Below, piece by piece: positions 36,559 through 43,497 of a DNA stretch of 64,000 nt; within the stretch, counting starts at the first letter, position 1, and each line of letters begins with the position of its first letter. Below the pieces are notes generated by a model, which searched no databases, had not been told where the DNA came from, and saw only the letters and a program-made list of their open reading frames with translations. Source of the DNA: Vibrio hepatarius (GTDB taxonomy: Bacteria > Pseudomonadota > Gammaproteobacteria > Enterobacterales > Vibrionaceae); the NCBI RefSeq assembly GCF_011806575.1, contig NZ_JAATOO010000023.1, forward strand, positions 18,254 to 82,253, given 5' to 3'. The position numbers and the translations under genes are program-made.

Positions 36559-36570
36559 GGTAGGAACGTT

Positions 36571-37176
36571 ATGCCATTTGACCCTCTTGTAACGGCAGTA
36601 GTCGAAACATCTCTCAATACCTTAATCAAAGACGACCCTGAACTGGGTCGTCGTTTAGCTCGTCTCAAAGGGCAAGTGATTCAGGTACACCTCAAAGAAA
36701 TCAATAAAACCCTGACGTTCGTTTTCAGCCAACAAATCGATGTATTGGCGAATTACGAAGGTGAACCTGATTGCTACCTATCGCTGAACCTTGCTGTGTT
36801 ACCTGAATTGCGTGACCAGTCAAACATCACCAAGCTGATCAAGCAAGATAAGCTGGTGCTGGAAGGCGATATCCAGCTAGCACAGAAGTTTTCTCAGTTA
36901 ATGACCGATTGCAAGCCAGACATCGAAGAATGGCTGTCACGTGCTACGGGTGATGTGGTTGCGCATACCTTGGTGAAAGGCGCGGAGAATTTGGGTCAGT
37001 TTGTCAAAGCGCAAGCAAGCAAACACCAGAACCATCTCGCGCAAGTGCTGACTGAAGAGTGGAAAATCGCCCCAGCGCCGCTGGAAGTGGCGTATTTCTG
37101 CGACCAAGTTGATGATCTGAAAAGCCACGCGGCTCGCGTAGAAGCTAAGCTAAAGCAACTTCTGGAGCGTGCATGA
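36571..37176 (+). CDS. ubiJ: UbiJ ubiquinone biosynthesis accessory factor
   Basis: A 201-residue accessory factor with an SCP2-like lipid-binding N-terminal domain and a helical C-terminus (DQVDDLKSHAARVEAKLKQLLERA). It supports the Ubi complex, with UbiK (encoded at 55.4 kb). Its last four bases overlap ubiB (ATGA). Confidence 0.94.
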   Translation: MPFDPLVTAVVETSLNTLIKDDPELGRRLARLKGQVIQVHLKEINKTLTFVFSQQIDVLANYEGEPDCYLSLNLAVLPELRDQSNITKLIKQDKLVLEGDIQLAQKFSQLMTDCKPDIEEWLSRATGDVVAHTLVKGAENLGQFVKAQASKHQNHLAQVLTEEWKIAPAPLEVAYFCDQVDDLKSHAARVEAKLKQLLERA

Positions 37177-38807
37177 CTCTCTCTGAGCTAAAGCGTCTTT
37201 ACCATATTACCAAGGTTCAACTGGAATACGGTCTTGATGAGTTATTGCCCAACCATCAGCTTTCCAAAGCGCCGCTGCTAGCGCGTAAAGGCTTGTTCTG
37301 GATTAAGAATAAGCACAGCGATAAAGAACTTGGCCAGCGCTTACGTTTAGCGTTGCAAGAACTTGGTCCGGTATGGATTAAGTTCGGCCAGATGATGTCG
37401 ACACGTCGTGATTTGTTCCCACCGCACATCGCTGACCCTCTCGCGCTGCTGCAAGACCAAGTTTCCCCATTTGACGGCCAACTGGCGAAAGAGCAAATTG
37501 AGCTCGCGCTTGGTGGTCCATTAGAAAACTGGTTCAACGATTTTGATATCACGCCACTGGCGTCTGCTTCCATTGCCCAAGTGCACACTGCGAAGCTAAA
37601 AGAGACTAACCAAGAAGTGGTATTAAAGGTTATCAGGCCAGATATTCGCCCAGTCATTGATGCAGATCTAAAACTGATGTACCGCATGGCACGTATAGTC
37701 GCCAAAGCACTTCCTGAAGCACGTCGTTTAAAACCAGTGGAAGTGGTACGCGAGTACGAAAAGACTTTGCTTGATGAGTTGGATCTGCGCCGTGAAGCGG
37801 CTAACGCGATTCAACTCAGAAGAAACTTTGAAGGCAGCGAAGAGTTATATGTGCCGGAAGTTTTTTCCGACTTCAGTAATAAAACTGTCATGGTTTCTGA
37901 GCGAATATATGGCATTCAAGTCTCTGATATTGAAGGGCTGAAGGCGAACGGCACCAACATGAAGCTGCTGGCTGAACGTGGTGTTAGCGTGTTCTTTACC
38001 CAGGTGTTTCGCGACAGTTTCTTCCATGCTGATATGCATCCAGGCAACGTCTTTGTTGAACCTAAGCATCCGGAAAACCCGCAGTGGATCGGATTGGATT
38101 GTGGCATTGTTGGTACGTTGAACAGTGAAGATAAGCGTTACTTAGCGGAAAACTTCTTAGCGTTCTTCAACCGCGACTATCGCCGAGTGGCTGAGTTGCA
38201 CGTTGAATCTGGATGGGTTCCACGTGAAACAAATATTGATGAGTTTGAGTTTGCGATTCGCATCGTTTGTGAACCAATCTTCGCCAAACCCTTGTGTGAG
38301 ATCTCGTTTGGTCACGTGCTGTTGAACTTGTTTAACACCGCGCGTCGATTCCATATGGAAGTGCAACCTCAGCTGGTATTGCTGCAAAAGACGTTACTTT
38401 ACGTTGAAGGCTTAGGCCGTCAACTGTATCCACAACTGGATTTGTGGGAAACGGCGAAACCATTCTTAGAAGAGTGGATGATGAATCAAGTCGGCCCGCA
38501 AGCGGTAATCAATGCCGTTAAGGACCGAGCGCCGTTCTGGGCAGAGAAATTGCCAGAGTTACCTGAGTTGCTCTACGACAGCTTACGCCAAGGTAAGATG
38601 ATGAACCAACGTATGGATCAGCTCTACCAAGGTTACCGTGAGAGCAAGCGTCAGCAGGCGACAGGAAAATTTTTGTTTGGTGTTGGTGCAACATTAGTCG
38701 TATGCTCGGCAATATTGGTCAACACCACGTTTGAGCAGCTTTCAATGATGAGCGCTATTGGTGGCGTCACATTTTGGTTGCTTAGTTGGCGAGCTTATCG
38801 TCGATAG
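37173..38807 (+). CDS. ubiB: UbiB atypical kinase/ATPase for ubiquinone synthesis
   Basis: A 544-residue ABC1/ADCK family protein. The KxGQ motif (IKFGQMMSTRRDLFPPH), the Ala-rich loop (ASASIAQVHTA), the catalytic loop HADMHPGNVFV and the DCGIVG metal motif are all present. Two C-terminal membrane helices anchor it. A near-consensus parS lies in the gene (38216). Strong synteny with ubiE and ubiJ. Confidence 0.96.
   Translation: MTLSELKRLYHITKVQLEYGLDELLPNHQLSKAPLLARKGLFWIKNKHSDKELGQRLRLALQELGPVWIKFGQMMSTRRDLFPPHIADPLALLQDQVSPFDGQLAKEQIELALGGPLENWFNDFDITPLASASIAQVHTAKLKETNQEVVLKVIRPDIRPVIDADLKLMYRMARIVAKALPEARRLKPVEVVREYEKTLLDELDLRREAANAIQLRRNFEGSEELYVPEVFSDFSNKTVMVSERIYGIQVSDIEGLKANGTNMKLLAERGVSVFFTQVFRDSFFHADMHPGNVFVEPKHPENPQWIGLDCGIVGTLNSEDKRYLAENFLAFFNRDYRRVAELHVESGWVPRETNIDEFEFAIRIVCEPIFAKPLCEISFGHVLLNLFNTARRFHMEVQPQLVLLQKTLLYVEGLGRQLYPQLDLWETAKPFLEEWMMNQVGPQAVINAVKDRAPFWAEKLPELPELLYDSLRQGKMMNQRMDQLYQGYRESKRQQATGKFLFGVGATLVVCSAILVNTTFEQLSMMSAIGGVTFWLLSWRAYRR
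38216..38231. promoter_or_regulatory. parS: parS-like ParB site inside ubiB
   Basis: GGTTCCACGTGAAACA keeps the GTTYCACGTGRAAC core of parS and differs from TGTTYCACGTGRAACA only at the first base. It lies in codons for WVPRETN. Third parS-type site of the window. Confidence 0.7.
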
Positions 38808-38859
38808 ACGTTAAACTCTTTGAATAAATTATTTTTAATAAGACCCGAGGTAAAAAAGA

Positions 38860-39111
38860 ATGGGTGGTATTAGTATTTGGCAACTTCTGATTATTGCTGT
38901 GATTGTTATTCTGCTTTTTGGTACTAAAAAGCTACGCAACATCGGCGGTGACCTAGGTAGTGCGGTTAAAGGTTTCAAGAAAGCAATGAGCGATGAAGAG
39001 GCTGCTAAGAAAGACGCCGAAGCGAAAGACGCTGACTTTGAACCAAAAAACATCGAACAGCAGAAGTCTGCAGAGACTTCTGAAACTAAGAAAGACAAAG
39101 AGCAGGCATAA
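38860..39111 (+). CDS. tatA: TatA twin-arginine translocase subunit
   Basis: An 83-residue pore-forming Tat subunit. One membrane helix (SIWQLLIIAVIVILLFGTKKLR), the FGTKKLRNIGGDLGSAVKGFKKAM amphipathic helix and a charged tail. CCGAGGT is the upstream ribosome site. First gene of tatABC, about 50 bases after ubiB. Confidence 0.96.
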   Translation: MGGISIWQLLIIAVIVILLFGTKKLRNIGGDLGSAVKGFKKAMSDEEAAKKDAEAKDADFEPKNIEQQKSAETSETKKDKEQA

Positions 39112-39114
39112 GAC

Positions 39115-39504
39115 GTGTTTGATATCGGTTTTTGGGAACTGGTATTAATATCTGTCGTCGGGCTGGTGGTTCTTGGGCCTGAGCGTTTGCCTCACGCAAT
39201 TCGTAGCGTTTCTCGTTTTATCGGCGCTGCGAAAAACATGGCAAACAGTGTGAAAGACGAACTTTCACATGAGCTGAAGGTGCAGGAGCTACAAGAAAAC
39301 TTGCGTAAAGCTGAGCAGATGGGCATGGAGGATTTGGATCCTCAGCTAAAATCGTCAGTCGAAGAGCTGAAAAGAGCCGCGCAAGAAGTTCAGCGTCCAT
39401 ACGCGAACGAACAATCCGCTGATAAAAAAGCGGAAACAGCAGAGGCGGAAAGCAAATCCGCTTCTGACGCTCGTGAGCCTTCAGCAGATAAAAAAGCCGA
39501 ATAG
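39115..39504 (+). CDS. tatB: TatB twin-arginine translocase subunit
   Basis: A 129-residue Tat subunit that binds Tat precursors with TatC. The N-terminal helix DIGFWELVLISVVGLVVLGPERLP has the conserved Glu8 and GPERLP turn. The long charged tail ends in a degenerate repeat of SADKKAE-type units. GTG 39115 is the start, 3 bases after the tatA stop. Confidence 0.95.
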   Translation: MFDIGFWELVLISVVGLVVLGPERLPHAIRSVSRFIGAAKNMANSVKDELSHELKVQELQENLRKAEQMGMEDLDPQLKSSVEELKRAAQEVQRPYANEQSADKKAETAEAESKSASDAREPSADKKAE

Positions 39505-39564
39505 TCTCTCTCGAGGAGCTGCATCTTGTGTGGCTCCTTTTTGATCTTATAAACGAGGTTAGCT

Positions 39565-40323
39565 ATGTCTTCGGTTGAGCAGACACAACCTTTGATCAGC
39601 CATCTTTTAGAGCTTCGAAACCGTTTATTACGCGCAATTTTAGCGATATTGGTGGTGTTCGTTGGCCTGATCTACTTTTCTAACGAAATATACGAATTTA
39701 TCTCTAAGCCTTTGGTCGATCGCCTACCAGAAGGGGCGACGATGATTGCAACTGACGTTGCGTCACCGTTTTTCACACCATTGAAGCTAACACTGATTTC
39801 GGCCGTGTTTGTTGCGGTACCGTTTATCTTGTATCAAGTCTGGGCATTTGTAGCACCAGGACTATATAAGCACGAACGACGTTTGATCATGCCTTTGTTG
39901 TTTTCAAGCTCGTTACTGTTTTACTGTGGTGTCGCGTTTGCATACTACGTCGTGTTTCCGCTGGTGTTTGGCTTCTTTACCGCAATTTCTTTAGGTGGCG
40001 TCGAGTTTGCGACTGATATTTCGAGTTACCTCGACTTTGTCTTGGCACTGTTTATGGCGTTTGGTATAGCGTTTGAAGTACCGGTTGCGATCATCTTACT
40101 GTGCTGGACAGGAGCGACAGACCCGAAAAGCCTCAGCCAGAAGCGACCATATATTATCGTTGGCGCGTTTGTGGTTGGTATGATGCTGACACCGCCGGAT
40201 ATGATTTCGCAAACCTTGCTCGCTATCCCGATGTGTTTGCTGTTTGAAGTCGGCTTGTTCTTCGCCCGTTTCTATGTGCGCAAGAATGACGATAAGGAAT
40301 CAGAGTCAGAAAGCGAAAGCTAA
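39565..40323 (+). CDS. tatC: TatC twin-arginine translocase core subunit
   Basis: A 252-residue six-helix Tat core protein that recognises the twin-arginine signal. Typical segments: HLLELRNRLLRA, SPFFTPLKLTL, YKHERRLIMP, FGIAFEVPVAIILL and LTPPDMISQTLLAIPMCLLFE. A terminator follows. Confidence 0.96.
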   Translation: MSSVEQTQPLISHLLELRNRLLRAILAILVVFVGLIYFSNEIYEFISKPLVDRLPEGATMIATDVASPFFTPLKLTLISAVFVAVPFILYQVWAFVAPGLYKHERRLIMPLLFSSSLLFYCGVAFAYYVVFPLVFGFFTAISLGGVEFATDISSYLDFVLALFMAFGIAFEVPVAIILLCWTGATDPKSLSQKRPYIIVGAFVVGMMLTPPDMISQTLLAIPMCLLFEVGLFFARFYVRKNDDKESESESES

Positions 40324-40335
40324 ACAATGAGAATG

Positions 40336-40363
40336 AAAAAGGTTGGCCATCGCCAACCTTTTT
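40336..40363. terminator. Terminator between tatC and tatD
   Basis: AAAAAGGTTGGC/GCCAACCTTTTT with a CATC loop; symmetric, serving the two convergent genes. Confidence 0.9.
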
Positions 40364-40389
40364 CTTTATCTGCCGGACGTTAGCAGCCG

Positions 40390-41151
40390 TTACAAAGCAA
40401 ACAAGCGGTTAGCGTTGCGGTTAGTCATCGCTTGAACGTCGCCAATCGAAAGCGCTCTCAGAGAAGCAATACGCTCGGCGATTAGTGGAATATACGACGG
40501 TTCGTTACGTTTGCCGCGGTGCGGAACCGGCGCAAGGTAAGGACAGTCGGTTTCTAAAATCACGTAATCCATATCAAGGTGAGGAATCACCTTATCCATA
40601 CCGCCATTTTTAAACGTCGTCACACCGCCCAGACCAAGGTGAAAACCGAGGTCATTGATCGCCTTTGCTTCCTCAATACTGCCGCCAAAACAGTGGAACA
40701 CGCCAGACAGTGAGCCATCTTGTTCTTTTTCCAGTAACGCTAGAGTCTCTTGGATCGAATCGCGAGTGTGAATCACCACTGGCAGTTTCATCTCTTTCGC
40801 CCAGTTGAGCTGAGTGGTGAACGCCATTTCCTGCTCTGCTTTATAGGTTTTATCCCAGTACAGGTCGATACCTATTTCACCCACGGCAATGAAATTGTGC
40901 TTGGCAAACCACGAATGAATGATCTCTAGTGTTTGCTTTACGTTGCCATCCACATAGCAAGGGTGGAGCCCCATCATCGAACGACAAATTTCAGGATAGG
41001 CCGCCTCGGTTTGCAACATCGGTTCAATTGACTCTAGGTCGATGTTCGGTAGCAGAATCTTTTCGATGCCTTGTGCTAAAGCGCGCTCGACGACCTGATC
41101 ACGGTCATTATCAAATTCGCTGGCGTAAATATGGGCGTGGGTATCGATCAT
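40390..41151 (-). CDS. tatD: TatD-family metal-dependent DNase
   Basis: A 253-residue TIM-barrel hydrolase of the TatD family. The metal ligands are visible: MIDTHAHI at the N-terminus, AVGEIGIDLYWD (Glu), VIHTRDS, FHCFGGS and LETDCPYLAP (Asp). TatD is a 3'-5' exonuclease and DNA-repair nuclease in E. coli, not a transport component. ATG 41151 starts the canonical MIDTHAH; a TTG at 41163 would add four residues. It is on the opposite strand to tatABC. Paralogues YcfH and YjjV are less likely given position. Confidence 0.9.
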   Translation of the reverse strand: MIDTHAHIYASEFDNDRDQVVERALAQGIEKILLPNIDLESIEPMLQTEAAYPEICRSMMGLHPCYVDGNVKQTLEIIHSWFAKHNFIAVGEIGIDLYWDKTYKAEQEMAFTTQLNWAKEMKLPVVIHTRDSIQETLALLEKEQDGSLSGVFHCFGGSIEEAKAINDLGFHLGLGGVTTFKNGGMDKVIPHLDMDYVILETDCPYLAPVPHRGKRNEPSYIPLIAERIASLRALSIGDVQAMTNRNANRLFAL

Positions 41152-41315
41152 GTTGTTTCTCAAGTCTGGTTGGTTGGGGTGAGTATAAGGCAGTGTGAGC
41201 CTATGGTCATTTTTTGCATTTTTCTACTCTGTCACTGGTGTCAAAAGTGTGGAGTGATATTATGCAGCTCATGCAGTTTCACAACTTAGCACTTTCACCA
41301 CACAAGGAGAACAGA

Positions 41316-42362
41316 GTGTCAGTTTCGATTCAAGGTCAATTCCCAGGCCGTCGTATGCGTCGTATGCGTAAACATGACTTTAGTCGCCGTCTAATGGCAG
41401 AGAACCAGTTGTCGGTAAGCGATCTTATTTACCCAATGTTCATCCTGATGGGTAAAGATCGTCGTGAAACCGTTGAATCTATGCCTGGTATCGAACGTTT
41501 GTCTATCGACTTGATGTTAGAAGAAGCGCAGTACCTTGCTCAGTTGGGCGTACCAGCGATCGCTCTGTTCCCGGTCGTCAACCAAGATGCGAAGAGCTTG
41601 TGTGCCGCTGAAGCGTACAACCCTGAAGGTTTGGTGCAACGCGCGGTGCGTTCTTTGAAAGAGCACGTGCCAGAGATCGGTGTGATTACCGACGTTGCGC
41701 TTGATCCATTTACCACACATGGTCAAGACGGCATCATCGATGAAGATGGTTATGTACTGAATGATGAGACTACTAAGGTACTTATCAAACAGGCGCTGTC
41801 TCACGCAGCAGCGGGTGCAGATGTGGTTGCACCATCTGACATGATGGATGGCCGTATTGGCGCGGTTCGTGAAGCGCTAGAGCAAGCGGGTCACATCAAT
41901 ACGCAGATTATGGCGTACTCTGCGAAATACGCATCTTGTTACTACGGACCTTTCCGCGATGCCGTCGGCTCGTCAAGTAACCTTAAAGGCGGCAACAAGA
42001 AGAACTACCAGATGGACCCTGCCAACACTGATGAAGCCATTCATGAAGTGGCAATGGACATCAACGAAGGTGCTGACATGGTTATGGTTAAGCCGGGCAT
42101 GCCATACTTAGATGTGGTTCGTCGTGTGAAGTCTGAGCTGAGCGTTCCAACGTTTGCGTATCAGGTGTCTGGTGAATATGCGATGCACAAAGCGGCATTC
42201 CAAAACGGTTGGTTGAAAGAGCGCGAAACGGTGATGGAATCACTGCTGTGCTTCAAACGTGCAGGCGCGGACGGTATCTTAACCTACTTTGCGAAAGACG
42301 TCGCAGAGTGGTTAGCCGAAGAAAATGCACAAGCATCTCAGTACCTCAAAGGCGAAAAATGA
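41316..42362 (+). CDS. hemB: HemB porphobilinogen synthase
   Basis: A 348-residue delta-aminolevulinate dehydratase for haem synthesis. It carries the Schiff-base region MVMVKPGMPYLDVVR, the metal region SDMMDGRIGAVREALEQAG and AYSAKYASCYYGPFRDA. The GTG at 41316 has AAGGAGA 6 bases upstream and gives the family's start (SVSIQGQFPGRRMRRMR). Upstream ATG codons in frame from 41214 have no support. A hairpin and a terminator follow. Confidence 0.94.
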   Translation: MSVSIQGQFPGRRMRRMRKHDFSRRLMAENQLSVSDLIYPMFILMGKDRRETVESMPGIERLSIDLMLEEAQYLAQLGVPAIALFPVVNQDAKSLCAAEAYNPEGLVQRAVRSLKEHVPEIGVITDVALDPFTTHGQDGIIDEDGYVLNDETTKVLIKQALSHAAAGADVVAPSDMMDGRIGAVREALEQAGHINTQIMAYSAKYASCYYGPFRDAVGSSSNLKGGNKKNYQMDPANTDEAIHEVAMDINEGADMVMVKPGMPYLDVVRRVKSELSVPTFAYQVSGEYAMHKAAFQNGWLKERETVMESLLCFKRAGADGILTYFAKDVAEWLAEENAQASQYLKGEK

Positions 42363-42370
42363 CGAAGTTT

Positions 42371-42390
42371 GCGAGCGGTAAATCGCTCGC
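42371..42390 (+). other. Short hairpin after hemB
   Basis: GCGAGCG/CGCTCGC with a GTAAAT loop, just ahead of the terminator. Probably an RNA 3'-end structure. Confidence 0.6.
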
Positions 42391-42404
42391 AGATGGACGT
42401 TAAC

Positions 42405-42428
42405 AAAGGCCAGCATTTGCTGGCCTTT
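42405..42428 (+). terminator. Terminator after hemB
   Basis: AAAGGCCAGC/GCTGGCCTTT with an ATTT loop, followed by ATTATTTT. Confidence 0.85.
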
Positions 42429-42448
42429 ATTATTTTAGGGAGACAGTC

Positions 42449-42892
42449 ATGAGCATGGTTTATCGACAGGGTACACTGCAAGAGTGTGTCGAGGCGGTGG
42501 AGCAAATCAGTGAGTTTGTCAGCAAAGAAACGGTTGAGTCGTTGTCAGAGCGGCTAGATGGTAAACGCTATCTGATTCTCGTCGCACAGGAAGGGCAACA
42601 TATTCTTGGCTTTAAGATTGGTTATGAACTGGATAGTGAAACCTTTTATAGCTGGTTTGGTGGCGTCACACCTCGGGCAAGAAACAAAGGCGTTGCTCAA
42701 GCGCTTTTGGACCAGCAAGAACATTGGGTACGCGAACAAGGCTACCGTCAGCTTAAAGTGAAGTCTCGCAATCAATTTCCGGCGATGCTGAGGCTACTAT
42801 TAAGAAATGGCTATATGATTGAAAAATTTGAAGAAAAACAAAAATTGATTGAATCTCGCCTCCATTTTGTAAAGCCAATAACCGTGTCATAG
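42449..42892 (+). CDS. GNAT-family N-acetyltransferase
   Basis: A 147-residue GNAT protein. The acetyl-CoA-binding pattern is FGGVTPRARNKGVAQALLDQQE (motif A, with Arg/Gly loop), and motif B is AMLRLLLRNGYMIEKFEE. The substrate is unknown. GGGAGA stands 5 bases before ATG 42449; ATG 42455 is possible. It lies between hemB and ryhB. Confidence 0.88.
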   Translation: MSMVYRQGTLQECVEAVEQISEFVSKETVESLSERLDGKRYLILVAQEGQHILGFKIGYELDSETFYSWFGGVTPRARNKGVAQALLDQQEHWVREQGYRQLKVKSRNQFPAMLRLLLRNGYMIEKFEEKQKLIESRLHFVKPITVS

Positions 42893-42923
42893 AAAATAAA
42901 TGAGACTTTTTCTCATTTAATGC

Positions 42924-42952
42924 TTGCAGTTATAAATGAGAATGGTTATTAT
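42924..42952 (+). promoter_or_regulatory. ryhB promoter with overlapping Fur box
   Basis: TTGCAG (42924-42929), 17 bp, TATTAT (42947-42952) is a good promoter. The Fur-like box TGAGAATGGTTATTA (42937-42951) matches the 7-1-7 pattern TGATAAT-N-ATTATCA at 11 of 14 positions and covers the -10. Repression by Fur with iron is expected for ryhB. Confidence 0.8.
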
Positions 42953-43022
42953 TTATCTCGTCTTAGGGAATGAGAGAAGTTCACAAGGACGTAGAGTTAC
43001 CAGATTCTAATTGGAGACGGTG

Positions 43023-43094
43023 ATGACACTGAACTTAAACGAACTTGCACGAGTTCTTTTTGACACGACATTGCTCACATTGCTTCCAGTGTAA
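43023..43094 (+). CDS. Possible 23-aa peptide encoded within RyhB
   Basis: ATG 43023 to TAA 43092-43094, with GGAG six bases before the ATG, a near-ideal ribosome site. The peptide is leucine-rich and amphipathic (begins MTLNLNELARVLFD). Its last codons are the RyhB seed region itself, so translation would compete with target pairing. Nothing proves expression. Confidence 0.4.
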   Translation: MTLNLNELARVLFDTTLLTLLPV

Positions 43095-43154
43095 TTTATA
43101 GCTTTCTGGCAAAGCCGACACTCATTTGAACAAGCTTTGACCTGTTTTTGCTAG

Positions 43155-43181
43155 GCGACATCGAAAGGTGTCGCTTTTTTT
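43155..43181 (+). terminator. ryhB terminator
   Basis: GCGACATC/GGTGTCGC stem with GAAA loop (one T-G wobble) and seven T's. Confidence 0.9.
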
Positions 43182-43222
43182 ATGCCTCAAGATCAGCGCT
43201 GAATAAAAGGACACCAATAGTC

Positions 43223-43395
43223 TTTTCCACAATTGAAGATCGTTAATGGATCGATCTTTAGATGATCGATCTGTGTTTTAATTGTTTAATAACAATGCCT
43301 TATCTTGTTTTATCTGTTGTTGGCACTCAGGTTTATAGGCAGTGGATAAATAATATAAACAGAGTTATCCACAGGTGGTGGCTAAGTGTGGGTAA
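43223..43395. promoter_or_regulatory. GATC cluster and DnaA-box group upstream of polA
   Basis: Five GATC Dam sites lie within 34 bp (43238-43271). The DnaA-box-like 9-mers are TTTTCCACA (43223-43231), TTATCCACT (43341-43349, minus strand), the perfect TTATCCACA (43365-43373) and TTACCCACA (43387-43395, minus strand). The region is AT-rich and lies 100-275 bases before polA. It may bind DnaA and SeqA and regulate polA or DnaA activity; this is inference. Confidence 0.5.
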
Positions 43396-43497
43396 ACAAT
43401 CGACAAATGTGTGAGTTGGATTCATTGAGTTAAAATGGATTCACTCTCGCAGTCATGGCATCCTAGGCAGATCTTTATTTTAGGATGCTAAAAGACT

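Larger units (their letters stand above)
42959..43181 (+). ncRNA. ryhB: RyhB, iron-responsive small RNA (long Vibrio form)
   Basis: CATTGCTCACATTGCTTCC at 43069-43087 is the conserved RyhB core that pairs with target mRNAs to shut down iron-using proteins. The predicted start (about 7 bases after the -10) and the terminator GCGACATC-GAAA-GGTGTCGC plus seven T's (43155-43181) give about 223 nt. This fits the long RyhB known from Vibrio rather than the 90-nt E. coli form. A 23-codon frame overlaps the core (see separate entry). Ends are inferred. Confidence 0.88.

Noticed and set aside
39400..39504. Repeated SADKKAE units in the TatB tail as a domain
   Set aside because: TatB tails are variable, charged and low complexity in all species.
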